Shown: one piece after another, positions 33,710 through 42,556 of the stretch | How the letters are laid out: each line of letters starts with the position of its first letter | How positions within the stretch are numbered: position 1 is the first letter of the stretch | Assembly (NCBI GenBank): GCA_963457535.1 | Contig: OY734803.1 | Span: 1,364,001-1,428,000, forward strand | DNA from: JAHRAW01 sp028066695 | GTDB taxonomy: Bacteria > Pseudomonadota > Gammaproteobacteria > Arenicellales > Poriferihabitantaceae | Length of the DNA: 64,000 bases | Reading direction: 5' to 3' | Notes under the pieces: generated by a model | The model's database searches: none | The model's input: only the letters and a program-made list of their open reading frames with translations | Told to the model about the DNA's origin: nothing | Translations under genes and position numbers: made by a program

Positions 33710-34632
33710 GTGACCGCCCCGCCCCTGCTAATCGCCGCGGCGCCGAACGGCGCCTACAAAACCCGCCGCGACCACCCGGCGTTGCCGATTACGCCGCAAC
33801 AAATCGCGGAAACCGCCGCCGAAGTCGCCGAAGCCGGCGCGCGCATGCTCCACCTGCATGTCCGCGACGCGCATGGCGCGCACACGCTGGACATCAACGC
33901 CTACCGCGCCGCCATCCGCGCCATCCGCGAAAAAGCCGGCGATGATTTGTTCATTCAGGCCACCAGCGAATCGGCCGGCGCCTACTCTGCCGCCGAACAG
34001 CGCGAAGCGCTTTACGCGCTCGGCGGCGGCCGCGGCAATGAAGACTCCGCCGATACCCCCCCGCCCCCCCACCCTCACCCCCCGCATCCCCCACCCCCCC
34101 CGAAATAGACGGCGTCTCCATCGCCCCGCGCGAATTGATCCGCGCCGAATTCGACGCCGCCCCGGCCGCCGAACTGTTCCGCCACCTGCGCGGCCGCGGC
34201 ATTTTGATTCAATACATCCTCTATTCCCCCGGCGATGTCGCCCGGTACAAATCCCTGCTGGCGCAGGAAGTCATCCCGCCCGACCTGCATTCCATCTTGC
34301 TGGTGGTCGGCCGCCACGACGCCGCCTCGCCGCTCCCCGCCCTGCGCAAAATGCTGGAGGTCCTGCGCGCCGCCCCGCCCGCCCCGGCAAACTGGATGAC
34401 CTGCGCCTTCGGCGCCGATGAATTCGCCTGCCTGCGCGAATCAGCAACCCTCGGCGGCCACATCCGCGCCGGCTTTGAGAACACCCTGTTACTGCGCTCC
34501 GGCCGCCCGGCCGCCGACAACCGCGAACTCATCACCCAACTCCTAAAACACGGCAACCCACAAAACCGCGCCCCGGCAACCCCGGCCGAAGCGCGGGAGA
34601 TTTTGGGGGCGGTGCCCGGCGCGCGCGAATGA
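33710..34632 (+). pseudogene. BKACE (DUF849) enzyme interrupted by C-rich frameshift
   Basis: Two frames together make one beta-keto acid cleavage enzyme of about 280 residues. The first (33710-34108) gives the N-terminal barrel with LIAAAPNGAYKTRRDHPALPITPQQIAE and HLHVRD, whose two His bind the metal. The second, one frame over from about 34100, resumes with EIDGVSIAPRELI and ends with GGHIRAGFENTLLL, containing the conserved active-site Glu, and the family end TPAEAREIL. Between them a 47-base C-rich tract (34055-34101) encodes only Pro/His and holds the frame change; it is about 25 codons longer than the family needs. BKACE enzymes cleave beta-keto acids with acetyl-CoA. It may be a pseudogene, phase-variable gene or assembly indel. 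The start is a GTG. Confidence 0.8.
34055..34101 (+). repeat. C-rich tract inside the BKACE gene
   Basis: C-runs of 7, 7, 3, 6, 5 and 8 are separated by one to three other bases. On the minus strand this is a G-quadruplex-capable sequence. It closely resembles in composition the intergenic tract at 61373-61420. Length change in any run would shift the reading frame. Confidence 0.75.
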
Positions 34633-34695
34633 ACCGGCCCGGAAAATCGGCTATATTGAGCACCCGACATTCACCACTTAATTGAGGGCTTTAAC

Positions 34696-35529
34696 ATGAA
34701 CATAAAACAGTATGCCGCGGCGCTGACTGCCGCCTTGTTGTCTTCCGGCGTCGCGCACGCGGCGCAATGCACCAATGACACTTGGAACAAAGTGATGGAC
34801 CGCGGCAAAATCGTCGTGGGCGTGAAAGCGGACTACAAGCCGTGGGGGTTCCGAAACCCCTCCGGCAAACTGGTCGGCATGGAGGTGGACATGGCGAAAG
34901 ACGTCGCGGCGGCAATGGGCGTGGACTTTGAGTTGGTGCCTGTGCAGTCGTCCAACCGAATGCAGTTTCTGGAGCAAGGCAAGATCGACCTGATGATCGC
35001 CACCATGTCCGACCGCCCCGACCGGCGCAAAATCGTCGGCATCACCCAGCCCAACTACTACACTTCCGGCACCAATCTGCTGGCGCCGAAAGCGCTGAAG
35101 CTTCGGAAGTGGGAGCAGTTGCGCGGCAAGCCGGTGTGCGGCAAGCAGGGCGCTTTCTACAACAAAAATGTCTCGGAGCGTTACGGCGCGGACGTCGTCG
35201 CCTTTACCGGCAATGCCGAAGCCAAGCAGGCGTTGCGGGACAAAAAGTGCGTCGGATGGGTCTATGATGACTCTTCCATCATCGCCGACCTCTCATCCGG
35301 CTTGTGGAACGACTACGAGATGCCGATGCCAACCGAAGACGACAACCCGTGGGGGCTGGCGGTGCCGCTCGCGGAAAAGGACTGCATCTTCGGCCAGTTT
35401 ATGTCCGGCATGACCTTCAACTGGCACCAGTCCGGCCGGCTGGTCGAACTGGAAAAGAAATGGGGGATTCAGGAAACCGCGTATCTCAAAAAACAGCGCG
35501 CGCGTTTCGCCGACTGGATTCAGAAGTAA
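34696..35529 (+). CDS. ABC amino-acid-type substrate-binding protein
   Basis: A 277-residue periplasmic binding protein of family 3. The signal peptide MNIKQYAAALTAALLSSGVAHA is followed by the mature two-lobe protein with GKIVVGVKADYKPWGFRNPSGKLVGMEVDMAKDVAAAMG, LEQGKIDLMIATMSDRPDRR and GKPVCGKQGAFYN. Family 3 proteins bind polar amino acids or related compounds. It is the first gene of a complete importer (two permeases, one ATPase) followed directly by a dimethylglycine-dehydrogenase-like gene, so the ligand may be an N-methylated amino acid or betaine. A TATATT at 34652 is a possible -10 and GAGGG precedes the ATG. A 12-bp hairpin follows the gene. Confidence 0.93.
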   Translation: MNIKQYAAALTAALLSSGVAHAAQCTNDTWNKVMDRGKIVVGVKADYKPWGFRNPSGKLVGMEVDMAKDVAAAMGVDFELVPVQSSNRMQFLEQGKIDLMIATMSDRPDRRKIVGITQPNYYTSGTNLLAPKALKLRKWEQLRGKPVCGKQGAFYNKNVSERYGADVVAFTGNAEAKQALRDKKCVGWVYDDSSIIADLSSGLWNDYEMPMPTEDDNPWGLAVPLAEKDCIFGQFMSGMTFNWHQSGRLVELEKKWGIQETAYLKKQRARFADWIQK

Positions 35530-35543
35530 TCCACCCCGCCCCG

Positions 35544-35572
35544 CCGCCGGCTGAGGATGGCTCAGCCGGCGG
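35544..35572 (+). terminator. Perfect 12-bp hairpin between binding protein and permease
   Basis: CCGCCGGCTGAG (35544-35555) and CTCAGCCGGCGG (35561-35572) are exactly complementary around a five-base loop. There is no U-run, so it is more likely an mRNA-stabilising or partial-attenuation structure that keeps the binding protein in excess of the permeases, as known for other ABC operons. This role is inferred. Confidence 0.6.
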
Positions 35573-35599
35573 TCCGGCGGCCGCAGCCCCCGGCCCGTC

Positions 35600-36355
35600 A
35601 TGATCGAAACCATCCAGTCTTTTTTTCGCGAACTGGCGGACACCCACCCGAAATGGAATTTCATTTTCTTTTACGAGCCGCTGCAGTTTGAGCGGGTGAT
35701 GACCGGCCTGTGGATGACGCTGCAGTTGTCGGTTGCCTGCGTTATTTTCAGCATCGTCATCGGTCTGGTCGGCGCCTGGCTGCAGCGTTCGCCGCTGCGC
35801 GCGGTGCGCGTCGTGGTGCAGGCATACATCCAGTTTTTTCGAAACACTCCGCCGCTGGTGCAGTTGCTGTTTTTTTATTTTGCGCTCGGGCAGTTCACTC
35901 CGACCTATTCTCCGGACGGCTGGCTCGAGGTGCCGGTCATCTCCAATGTCGGCTGGGCGATTATTTCAATGTCGTTTTTTGCCGGCTCCTTTAATGTGGA
36001 AATTTTCCGCGCCGGCATCGAGGCGGTGCCGGAATCGACGCAGGAGGCTTCCGAAGCGCTCGGCATGAGCCACTTTCAAACCTTCGTCTATGTGACTTTT
36101 CCGCTCGCATTTCGCGTCAGTTTGCCGGCGCTGAACAATAATCTGGTGAACCTGGTGAAAACGACCACGCAGGCGCTGGCGATTGCGGTGCCGGAGTTGC
36201 TCTACCAAATGGTCAGCATTTACAACGATTATTCGACCGCGCAGAATGCGGCGATGCTGGTTTTGTTTTTCGCCTACATCGTCCTCGTCGGCGTGCTGGT
36301 GTTTGGCATGCATCGCTGGGAGCGCCAAATGCGCATACCGGGATACGGCAACTGA
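35600..36355 (+). CDS. Amino-acid ABC transporter permease 1
   Basis: A 251-residue inner-membrane permease of the HisMQ family. Hydrophobic helices are at about 33-60, 70-100 (VVVQAYIQFFRNTPPLVQLLFFYFAL, the typical RNTPPLVQL motif), 120-140 and 215-240. The EAA loop that contacts the ATPase reads EAVPESTQEASEALGMSHFQTFVYVTFPLAFRVSLPALNN. The stop shares one base with the start of the second permease (TGATG). A 5' region (FFRELADTHPKWNFIFFYEPLQFERVMTGLW) is standard for the family. Confidence 0.94.
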   Translation: MIETIQSFFRELADTHPKWNFIFFYEPLQFERVMTGLWMTLQLSVACVIFSIVIGLVGAWLQRSPLRAVRVVVQAYIQFFRNTPPLVQLLFFYFALGQFTPTYSPDGWLEVPVISNVGWAIISMSFFAGSFNVEIFRAGIEAVPESTQEASEALGMSHFQTFVYVTFPLAFRVSLPALNNNLVNLVKTTTQALAIAVPELLYQMVSIYNDYSTAQNAAMLVLFFAYIVLVGVLVFGMHRWERQMRIPGYGN

Positions 36356-37251
36356 TGGCGCCGCCGGCAATCTGCGGAATCGACCGCGCCGCGCGCACCG
36401 ACCTGCCGGTGCTGAAACCTTTTCGCGCGCAGGGTGCGGGCGCGGCCGATGACTTGCGCTTTTCCCGCTGGCTGGCATCGGTGCCGGTTTGGCTGCCGCC
36501 GCTGCTGATCGCGGCCGCCGTGTTGTGGCCGCTGGCCGCCGCGGCGCAAAGTGTGTACACGCAAAGCCAGGCGTTCGCCGCGCTGTGGCGGTGGCTGCCG
36601 TTTTTGACCGTCAACGGATTTTTGTTCAACATCCTCATCAGCGTGCTGACCATGCTGTTCGGCACGATTGCCGGCATATTGCTCGGGCTCTGCCAAATCT
36701 CCGTGCGCGCATGGGTTCGCAAAGCCGCCTGGTTCACCACGCAACTGTTCCGAAACTCGCCGTGGCTCGTGCTGCTGTTCATCGTCATGCTGTCTTTTCC
36801 CTTTGAAATTCGCGCGGGCGGCATGATCATTCCGGTTCCGGACTGGAGCAAGGCCGTGTTCGGCTTGTCGCTGCCGATCATGGCGAATATCTCCGAGATC
36901 GTCCGCGGCGGAATTCAGTCGGTTCCGACCGGCCAGTGGGAGGCGGCCGAATCGCTTGCATACAGCCGCGGCCAAACCATCCGGCTGGTGATTTTGCCGC
37001 AGTGCTTCAAGCGGATGATTCCGCCGTGGATGAACTGGTATGCGATCCTGACCATGGCCACGCCGCTGGTCTCGCTGCTCGGCGTCGAGGAGCTGATCAC
37101 GCTGTCGCGCCAGGCGATGGAATCCGAAAACAACCATCCCGAACTGCTGCTGCCGTTTTACGGCTTTGCGCTGACGGTTTTTTTCGCCTATTCTTACCCC
37201 ATCGCGAGAATGACCGTGGCGCTGGAAAAGCGCTTCGCGGTCAAGTTGTGA
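36355..37251 (+). CDS. Amino-acid ABC transporter permease 2
   Basis: A 298-residue HisMQ-family permease, longer than permease 1 because of a ~45-residue N-terminal extension. Transmembrane helices begin at about residue 42 (PVWLPPLLIAAAVLWPLAAAA), and FLFNILISVLTMLFGTIAGILLGLC follows. The EAA loop is SVPTGQWEAAESLAYSRGQTIRLVILPQCFKRMIPPWMNW. Its RNSPWLVLLFIVM matches the RNTP segment of permease 1. It should form the heterodimeric channel with that subunit. It starts on the last base of the upstream stop; its own stop is followed after 17 bases by the ATPase gene. Confidence 0.94.
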   Translation: MAPPAICGIDRAARTDLPVLKPFRAQGAGAADDLRFSRWLASVPVWLPPLLIAAAVLWPLAAAAQSVYTQSQAFAALWRWLPFLTVNGFLFNILISVLTMLFGTIAGILLGLCQISVRAWVRKAAWFTTQLFRNSPWLVLLFIVMLSFPFEIRAGGMIIPVPDWSKAVFGLSLPIMANISEIVRGGIQSVPTGQWEAAESLAYSRGQTIRLVILPQCFKRMIPPWMNWYAILTMATPLVSLLGVEELITLSRQAMESENNHPELLLPFYGFALTVFFAYSYPIARMTVALEKRFAVKL

Positions 37252-37268
37252 CGCCGCCGGACAGCCGA

Positions 37269-38045
37269 ATGAACGAACAGCCGACAAAACCGGAAAGCGG
37301 GCCCGATGGCGGGAGCCGCCCGATCGTCTCTCTTTCCGATGTGCACAAATCCTTCGGCAGTCTGGAGGTATTGAGAGGCGTGTCGCTGGATGTCGCGAAG
37401 AGCGAGGTGATTTGCATCATCGGCCCGTCCGGGTCGGGCAAATCAACGCTGATTCGCTGCATCAACGCGCTCAACACCATTGATTCGGGCTCCATCATCG
37501 TGGACGGGATTGAGGTCAACGCGCCCGGCCTGAACAAACTTGAGTTGCGAAAAAAGGTCGGCATGGTTTTTCAGCAATACAATTTATTCCCGCACAAGAC
37601 CGCGCTGCAAAATGTCATGATGGCGCCGGTCAAGGTGCTCAGGCAGCCCGCGGAAGAAGCGGAAAAACGCGCGCGCGAACTGATAGCGCGCGTAAATTTG
37701 CAGGGCAAGGAAGACAGTTATCCGGGGGAGTTGTCCGGCGGCCAGCAGCAGCGCGTCGCCATCGCCCGCTCGCTGGCGATGAGCCCGGCGGTCATGCTGT
37801 TCGACGAGGTTACCGCGGCGCTCGATCCGGAAACCGTCAAGGAGGTGCTGTTGGCCATCAAAGACCTCGCCCAGGCCGGCATGACCTGCATACTGGTGAC
37901 GCATGAAATGGGTTTTGCCAGGGAGGTGGCCGACCACATCTATTTCACCGACGGCGGCGTTATCGTCGAGCACGGTCCGCCCGCCACATTTTTCACCGAA
38001 GCGAACGACCCGCGCACCAGGGAATTTCTGAGCCAGATTCTTTGA
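37269..38045 (+). CDS. Amino-acid ABC transporter ATP-binding protein
   Basis: A 258-residue ABC ATPase of the GlnQ/HisP type. Walker A is GPSGSGKST, the Q-loop lies in VGMVFQQYNLFPHKTALQNV, the signature is ELSGGQQQRVAIAR, Walker B is VMLFDEVTAALDPE and the H-loop is LVTHEMGFA. It energises the importer encoded just upstream. ATG 37269 gives the usual N-terminus after a short linker; GTG 37248 overlapping the permease stop is an in-frame alternative. The last four bases overlap the TTG start of the following dehydrogenase gene, a strong indication of one transcript. Confidence 0.95.
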   Translation: MNEQPTKPESGPDGGSRPIVSLSDVHKSFGSLEVLRGVSLDVAKSEVICIIGPSGSGKSTLIRCINALNTIDSGSIIVDGIEVNAPGLNKLELRKKVGMVFQQYNLFPHKTALQNVMMAPVKVLRQPAEEAEKRARELIARVNLQGKEDSYPGELSGGQQQRVAIARSLAMSPAVMLFDEVTAALDPETVKEVLLAIKDLAQAGMTCILVTHEMGFAREVADHIYFTDGGVIVEHGPPATFFTEANDPRTREFLSQIL

Positions 38046-40477
38046 GCGCCGGCGCACAGCAAGCCGGCGGCATTCCCGCGCATGCGCCGGTGGTGGTTGT
38101 CGGCGGCGGCGTAATCGGCTGCTCGGCGCTTTACCATCTCGCCAAATTTGGCGTGAATGACGCGGTTTTGCTGGAGCGCAACAAACTGACTTCCGGCACC
38201 ACCTGGCATTCCGCCGCGCAAGTGCGCGCGCTCAGGTCTTCGCGCAACCTGACCGACCTGATTCGCTATTCGATTGATTTGTACAAAAACCTGGAACGGG
38301 AAACCGGGCAGTCCACCGGATGGATTCAGCGCGGCTCCCTTTCGATCGCAACCAATCCCGAGCGCCTCGTCCACATAAAACGCCAGGAAGCGCTCGCGCA
38401 ATTGTTCGGCGTCTCCGCGCGCTCGGTCGCGCCGGGCGAGGCAAAAGAGCGCTGGCCGTTGATGGATGCGCGGGATGTGATTGGCGCGGTTTGGTCGCCG
38501 GACGACGGACGAGTGAGCCCGTCGGACTTGTGCGCGGCGCTGTCCAAGGGCGCCCGCGCGCGCGGCGGAAAAATATTTGAAGGAGTGGATGTAACCGCGA
38601 TTTGCACCAAGAATGGCGCAGTCGCCGGATTGGAAACCAGCCGCGGCGCGATTCGCTGCGACGCCATCGCCCTTTGCAGCGGCCTGTGGAGCCGCAAAAA
38701 TGCGGCGATGGCCGGAGTCGCCGCGCCGGTGTGGCCGTGCGAGCATTTCTATCTGCTGACCAAGCCGATCGACGGCCTGCGCGGACACCTGCCCACGCTT
38801 TCCGACCACGACGGCCGCCTTTACATTCGCGATGAGTCCGGCGGATTGCTGGTGGGATGTTTTGAGGCGAACGGCAGGCCGATCGCGCCGGAGGCAGTGG
38901 GAGAGAACGCGCCCTTTGCTTTGCTGCCGGAAGACTGGGAGCACTTTGAGCCGGCGATGGAAAGCGCGCTGCACCGGCTGCCGTGCCTGGCGGACGCCGA
39001 AGCCAAAATGCTGCTGAACGGCCCCGAAAGCTTCACCCCCGACGGATTGTTTTTGCTCGGCGAGTCGGCCGAGACCACCGGGCTGTTTCTCGGTTGCGGC
39101 ATGAACTCCGTGGGCGTCGCCAGCGGCGGCGGCGCCGGCATGGCGCTTGCACACTGCATCGTCCACGGCCGCCCCCCGGCGGATTTGCAAGAAGCCGACC
39201 CCAAGCGCTTCCCGGCGTGCATGAGTTCGGCGGCGGCGCTGGCGGCGCGCGCGCCCGAAGTGCTGGGCGAGCACTACGCCATCGCCCACCCCGGCAAACA
39301 GTGGGCGAGCGCGCGCAATCTGCGAACCACCCCGCTGCACCGCGAGTGGCGGGATGCCGGCGCCCACTTCGGGCAATTTTACGGCTGGGAGAGGCCGCTG
39401 TATTTCGCCAAGCAGGCCGAGCCGAAACTGACTTTCGGCCGTCCCGACTGGTTTGCGCAGGTCGGCGCGGAAGTGCGCATCGCGCATGAGCGGGCGGCCC
39501 TGTTTGATTTGTCGACTTTTGGAAAGATCCGCGTGACCGGCGCGGACGCGGAAACATTTTTGCAGCGCGTATGCGCGAATAACATGCGCAGGCCGCCCGG
39601 ACGGGCGATTTACACCGCCATGCTCAATTCGCGCGGCGGTTTTGAAAGCGACTTGACGGCGTTTCGCCTGGTGCGCGACGAATATCTTTTATACACGGGC
39701 ACGGGCGCGGTTCGCCGCGATCTCGCCTGGCTGACGCGCCGGCGGCGGCGCGGCGAAAAAGTCCGGATTGCCGACGTAACCGAGCAATACGCGGTGCTCG
39801 GCCTGATGGGCGCGGAAGCCCGTTCGGTCGCGCGGCGCGCCGGCGCTGACTCGCTGAACCGGATCGCCTATTTTCATCATGCCGACTGCGAAATTGCCGG
39901 CGCGGCGGTGCGCGGCGCGCGCCTGTCCTATGTCGGCGAGCCGGGCTGGGAAATCACCTGCGCGGCGAAAGACGCCGCGGCCGTGTTCGGCGCGCTCCGC
40001 CAAGCCGGCGCGCGCCCCGCGGGCCTTTTTGCGCAAACTTCCATGCGCATTGAAAAACAGTTTCTCGCATACGGGCACGACCTGGATACGGACATTAATC
40101 CGCTGCAGGCGGGCTTGGCGTTTGCGCTCGACTGGCGCAGCGATTTCATCGGCCGCGAGGCGCTGCTGGCGTTGCGCGGCCGGCCGATGCGGTCGGTGAT
40201 GGCCGGCATTTTGCTGCCGGATTCCGACGCGCACCCGCTCGGCAACGAGCCGGTGTATTACAACGGGAAAATCGCCGGCAAAACCACCTCGGCCGCCTAC
40301 GGCTACCGCGTCGGCGCCGCGGTTGCGCTGGCGCTGGTGGCGGCGGAAGCCGGCGGGGAGGGCGCGCCGGTAGAAGTTAACATCGGCGGACGGATGTCGG
40401 CGGGGCGCATCATCCGCAAACCGGCCTATGACCCGGACGGGAGCAGAATGAAGGCGGTTGGGCGGGAAACAATGTAG
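38042..40477 (+). CDS. Dimethylglycine/sarcosine dehydrogenase-like flavoprotein, third copy
   Basis: An 811-residue protein: FAD fold VVVVGGGVIGCSALYHL from residue 17, covalent-FAD candidate His56 in SGTTWHSAA, folate-type GcvT half with FGKIRVTGADAETFLQRVCANN, LSYVGEPGWEITCAAKDAAAV and SAAYGYRVGAAVALALV. The first codon is TTG overlapping the ABC ATPase stop (TTGA). It is therefore the catabolic partner of the importer: import of an N-methyl compound followed by oxidative demethylation is the simplest reading. It is the most diverged of the three copies in the flavin motif (Ser for Ala after the His). ETF, encoded at 15217-16922, would be the acceptor. Confidence 0.86.
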   Translation: MSAGAQQAGGIPAHAPVVVVGGGVIGCSALYHLAKFGVNDAVLLERNKLTSGTTWHSAAQVRALRSSRNLTDLIRYSIDLYKNLERETGQSTGWIQRGSLSIATNPERLVHIKRQEALAQLFGVSARSVAPGEAKERWPLMDARDVIGAVWSPDDGRVSPSDLCAALSKGARARGGKIFEGVDVTAICTKNGAVAGLETSRGAIRCDAIALCSGLWSRKNAAMAGVAAPVWPCEHFYLLTKPIDGLRGHLPTLSDHDGRLYIRDESGGLLVGCFEANGRPIAPEAVGENAPFALLPEDWEHFEPAMESALHRLPCLADAEAKMLLNGPESFTPDGLFLLGESAETTGLFLGCGMNSVGVASGGGAGMALAHCIVHGRPPADLQEADPKRFPACMSSAAALAARAPEVLGEHYAIAHPGKQWASARNLRTTPLHREWRDAGAHFGQFYGWERPLYFAKQAEPKLTFGRPDWFAQVGAEVRIAHERAALFDLSTFGKIRVTGADAETFLQRVCANNMRRPPGRAIYTAMLNSRGGFESDLTAFRLVRDEYLLYTGTGAVRRDLAWLTRRRRRGEKVRIADVTEQYAVLGLMGAEARSVARRAGADSLNRIAYFHHADCEIAGAAVRGARLSYVGEPGWEITCAAKDAAAVFGALRQAGARPAGLFAQTSMRIEKQFLAYGHDLDTDINPLQAGLAFALDWRSDFIGREALLALRGRPMRSVMAGILLPDSDAHPLGNEPVYYNGKIAGKTTSAAYGYRVGAAVALALVAAEAGGEGAPVEVNIGGRMSAGRIIRKPAYDPDGSRMKAVGRETM

Positions 40478-40505
40478 AATGTGTTTCGTGAAAACCGCGC
40501 GTGCC

Positions 40506-41444
40506 ATGCCCCTTAGCATCTACTTCGGCGACGACCTCGCCCGTTACGGGTTTGGCGACGGCCACCCGTTCGGACCCGACCGCATGCATGCGTTCTGGCG
40601 CGAGACGGTCAAGCAGGGGCTGGACAAGCGCGTCAATATTCTTGCGCCGGTGGCCTGCGACGAGGAATGTTTGCTGCGGTTTCATTCGGCGGAATATGTG
40701 GAGCGGGTCAAGCGCGCCTCGCGCGACGGCGCCGGTTATCTCGACCACGGCGACACGCCGGCGTTCAAGGGGGTGTTTGAGGCCGGCGCGTATGTGGTCG
40801 GCTCGGATTTGGACGCGCTGCGGCGGATTGTGGAGGGCGAATCGCCGCGCGTGTTTATTCCGATCGCCGGGCTGCATCACGCGCGCCGCGACGGCGCCGC
40901 CGGGTTTTGCGCGTTCAACGACTGCGGCGTGGTCATTGAAACCCTGCGAAAAAATTACGGCATTCGCCGCGTCGCCTATGTGGACATAGACGCGCACCAC
41001 GGCGACGGCGTTTTTTACGCGTTTGAAGACGACCCGGATGTCGCGTTCGCCGATTTGCACGAGGACGGGCGGTTTCTCTACCCCGGCACCGGCGCGTCCG
41101 AAGAGACCGGGCGCGGCGCGGCGGCCGGCACCAAACTCAACATCCCGATGGACCCCGGCAGCGACGACGCTGCCTTCCACCGCGCTTGGCCGCGGGTGGA
41201 GGAATACCTGGCCGAATTCAAACCGGAAATCATTTTGCTGCAGGCCGGCGCCGACAGCATCGCCGGCGACCCGATCACCCACATGCGTTTTTCGCCGGAG
41301 GCGCACGCGCACGCCGCGGCCGGGCTGGTGCGCATCGCCGACGAATTCTGCAACGGCCGCATCATCGCCATGGGCGGCGGCGGCTACAACCGCACCAACA
41401 TCGCGCTCGGCTGGAACGCGGTGGTGAAGGCGATGCTGGCGTAG
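40506..41444 (+). CDS. Histone-deacetylase-family amidohydrolase
   Basis: A 312-residue protein of the class I/II HDAC / acetoin-utilisation AcuC / acetylpolyamine amidohydrolase superfamily. Zinc-site and catalytic motifs are visible: AGLHHARRDGAAGFCAFND with the tandem His, VAYVDIDAHHGDGVFYAF with the Asp-x-His zinc ligands, FLYPGTG and LLQAGADSIAGDP with the second zinc Asp, then MGGGGYN. The family removes acyl groups from lysines of acetyl-CoA synthetase or from polyamines. ATG 40506 is chosen since similarity begins at MPLSIYFGDDLARYGFG; ATG 40479 is possible. It lies 28 bases after the flavoprotein gene and two bases before the sugar dehydrogenase gene. Confidence 0.88.
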   Translation: MPLSIYFGDDLARYGFGDGHPFGPDRMHAFWRETVKQGLDKRVNILAPVACDEECLLRFHSAEYVERVKRASRDGAGYLDHGDTPAFKGVFEAGAYVVGSDLDALRRIVEGESPRVFIPIAGLHHARRDGAAGFCAFNDCGVVIETLRKNYGIRRVAYVDIDAHHGDGVFYAFEDDPDVAFADLHEDGRFLYPGTGASEETGRGAAAGTKLNIPMDPGSDDAAFHRAWPRVEEYLAEFKPEIILLQAGADSIAGDPITHMRFSPEAHAHAAAGLVRIADEFCNGRIIAMGGGGYNRTNIALGWNAVVKAMLA

Positions 41445-41446
41445 TG

Positions 41447-42556
41447 ATGCGCATTCCGCCGGCGGCGCGCCGGATTTTTCTCTGCATTTTTTGCTGCGCG
41501 CTGCCGCTTGCCGGCGCGGCGCAGACGGAGCCGGCGAATGAGTCGGTGCGCATAGAGCGCGTGATCGGCGGAGTGGATGTGCCGTGGGCGCTGGCGTTTT
41601 TGCCGGACGGCGGATTTTTGGTCAGCGAGCGCGGCGGGCGGTTGTTGCTGCACAAGGACGGGCAAACGCGCGAGGTCGGCGGCGTGCCGAAAGTGCGCGC
41701 GCGCGTGCAGGGCGGGCTGCTGGATGTCGCGGTGGCGCGCGACTTTCGCCGCACGCGCGAGGTGTTTTTGTCTTTCGCCAAACCGCGGCCGCAGGGCGGC
41801 GCCGGCACCGCGCTGGCGCGCGCGAAACTTTCCGAGGACGAAAGCGCGCTCACCGATGTGCGCGTGATTTTTGACATGCGCGGCGGCGGCCGCAGCGGCG
41901 ACCATTTCGGCTCGCGCATCGTGGAAGCCCCCGACGGAAATTTGTTTGTGACCATCGGCGACCGCGGCGATCCGAAAAAATCGCAGTCGCTCGCGCACCA
42001 TAACGGCAAAATCATTCGCGTGGCGCGCGACGGCGCGATTCCGCCCGACAACCCGTTCGCGCCGCCGGCGCTGCCGGAAATTTGGTCGCTCGGCCACCGC
42101 AACCCGCAGGGCGCGGCGCTGGACCTCGCCGGCGAATTGCTGATCAACGAACACGGCGCAAGGGGCGGCGACGAACTCAACCGCATCCGCCGCGGCGCGA
42201 ATTACGGCTGGCCGGTGATCTCCTACGGGCGGCACTATTCCGGCGCAAAAATCGGCGAAGGCACGGCCAAGCCGGGCATGGAGCAGCCGCTGCATTACTG
42301 GGACCCGTCCATCGCGCCGTCGGGCATGGCCGTTTATTCGGGAAAACTCCGCCCCGAGTGGCGCGGAGACGCGTTCGTCGGCTCGCTCAAATTTGATTAC
42401 ATCTCGCGTTTGGACGCGGACGACAACTGGCGCGAAGTTGGAAAAATCGCAACAAAGGAAACCGCGCGCGTGCGCGATGTGCGCGAGGCGCCGGACGGCA
42501 CCATTTGGTTTTTGTCGGAGGGAAACCGCGCGGTGTACCGGATTACGCCGCAATGA
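41447..42556 (+). CDS. PQQ-dependent aldose sugar dehydrogenase-like protein
   Basis: A 369-residue exported six-bladed beta-propeller of the soluble glucose dehydrogenase/YliI type. After a signal peptide (RRIFLCIFCCALPLAGAAQ) come VPWALAFLPDGGFLVSERGG, GGLLDVAVARDFRRTREVFLSFA, FGSRIVEAPDGNLFVTIGDRGD, IWSLGHRNPQGAALD and NEHGARGGDELNRIRRGANYGWPVISYGRHYSG, the family's PQQ- and Ca-binding landmarks. It oxidises aldose sugars in the periplasm if PQQ is supplied; no pqq genes are in the window. ATG 41447 is used, GTG 41444 is equivalent. Its stop overlaps the next start (ATGA). Confidence 0.9.
   Translation: MRIPPAARRIFLCIFCCALPLAGAAQTEPANESVRIERVIGGVDVPWALAFLPDGGFLVSERGGRLLLHKDGQTREVGGVPKVRARVQGGLLDVAVARDFRRTREVFLSFAKPRPQGGAGTALARAKLSEDESALTDVRVIFDMRGGGRSGDHFGSRIVEAPDGNLFVTIGDRGDPKKSQSLAHHNGKIIRVARDGAIPPDNPFAPPALPEIWSLGHRNPQGAALDLAGELLINEHGARGGDELNRIRRGANYGWPVISYGRHYSGAKIGEGTAKPGMEQPLHYWDPSIAPSGMAVYSGKLRPEWRGDAFVGSLKFDYISRLDADDNWREVGKIATKETARVRDVREAPDGTIWFLSEGNRAVYRITPQ

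Noticed and set aside
34055..34101. Pro-rich linker as a genuine domain boundary
   Set aside because: The tract lies in the middle of a TIM barrel and the downstream half is in a different frame, so it is not a functional linker in the present sequence.
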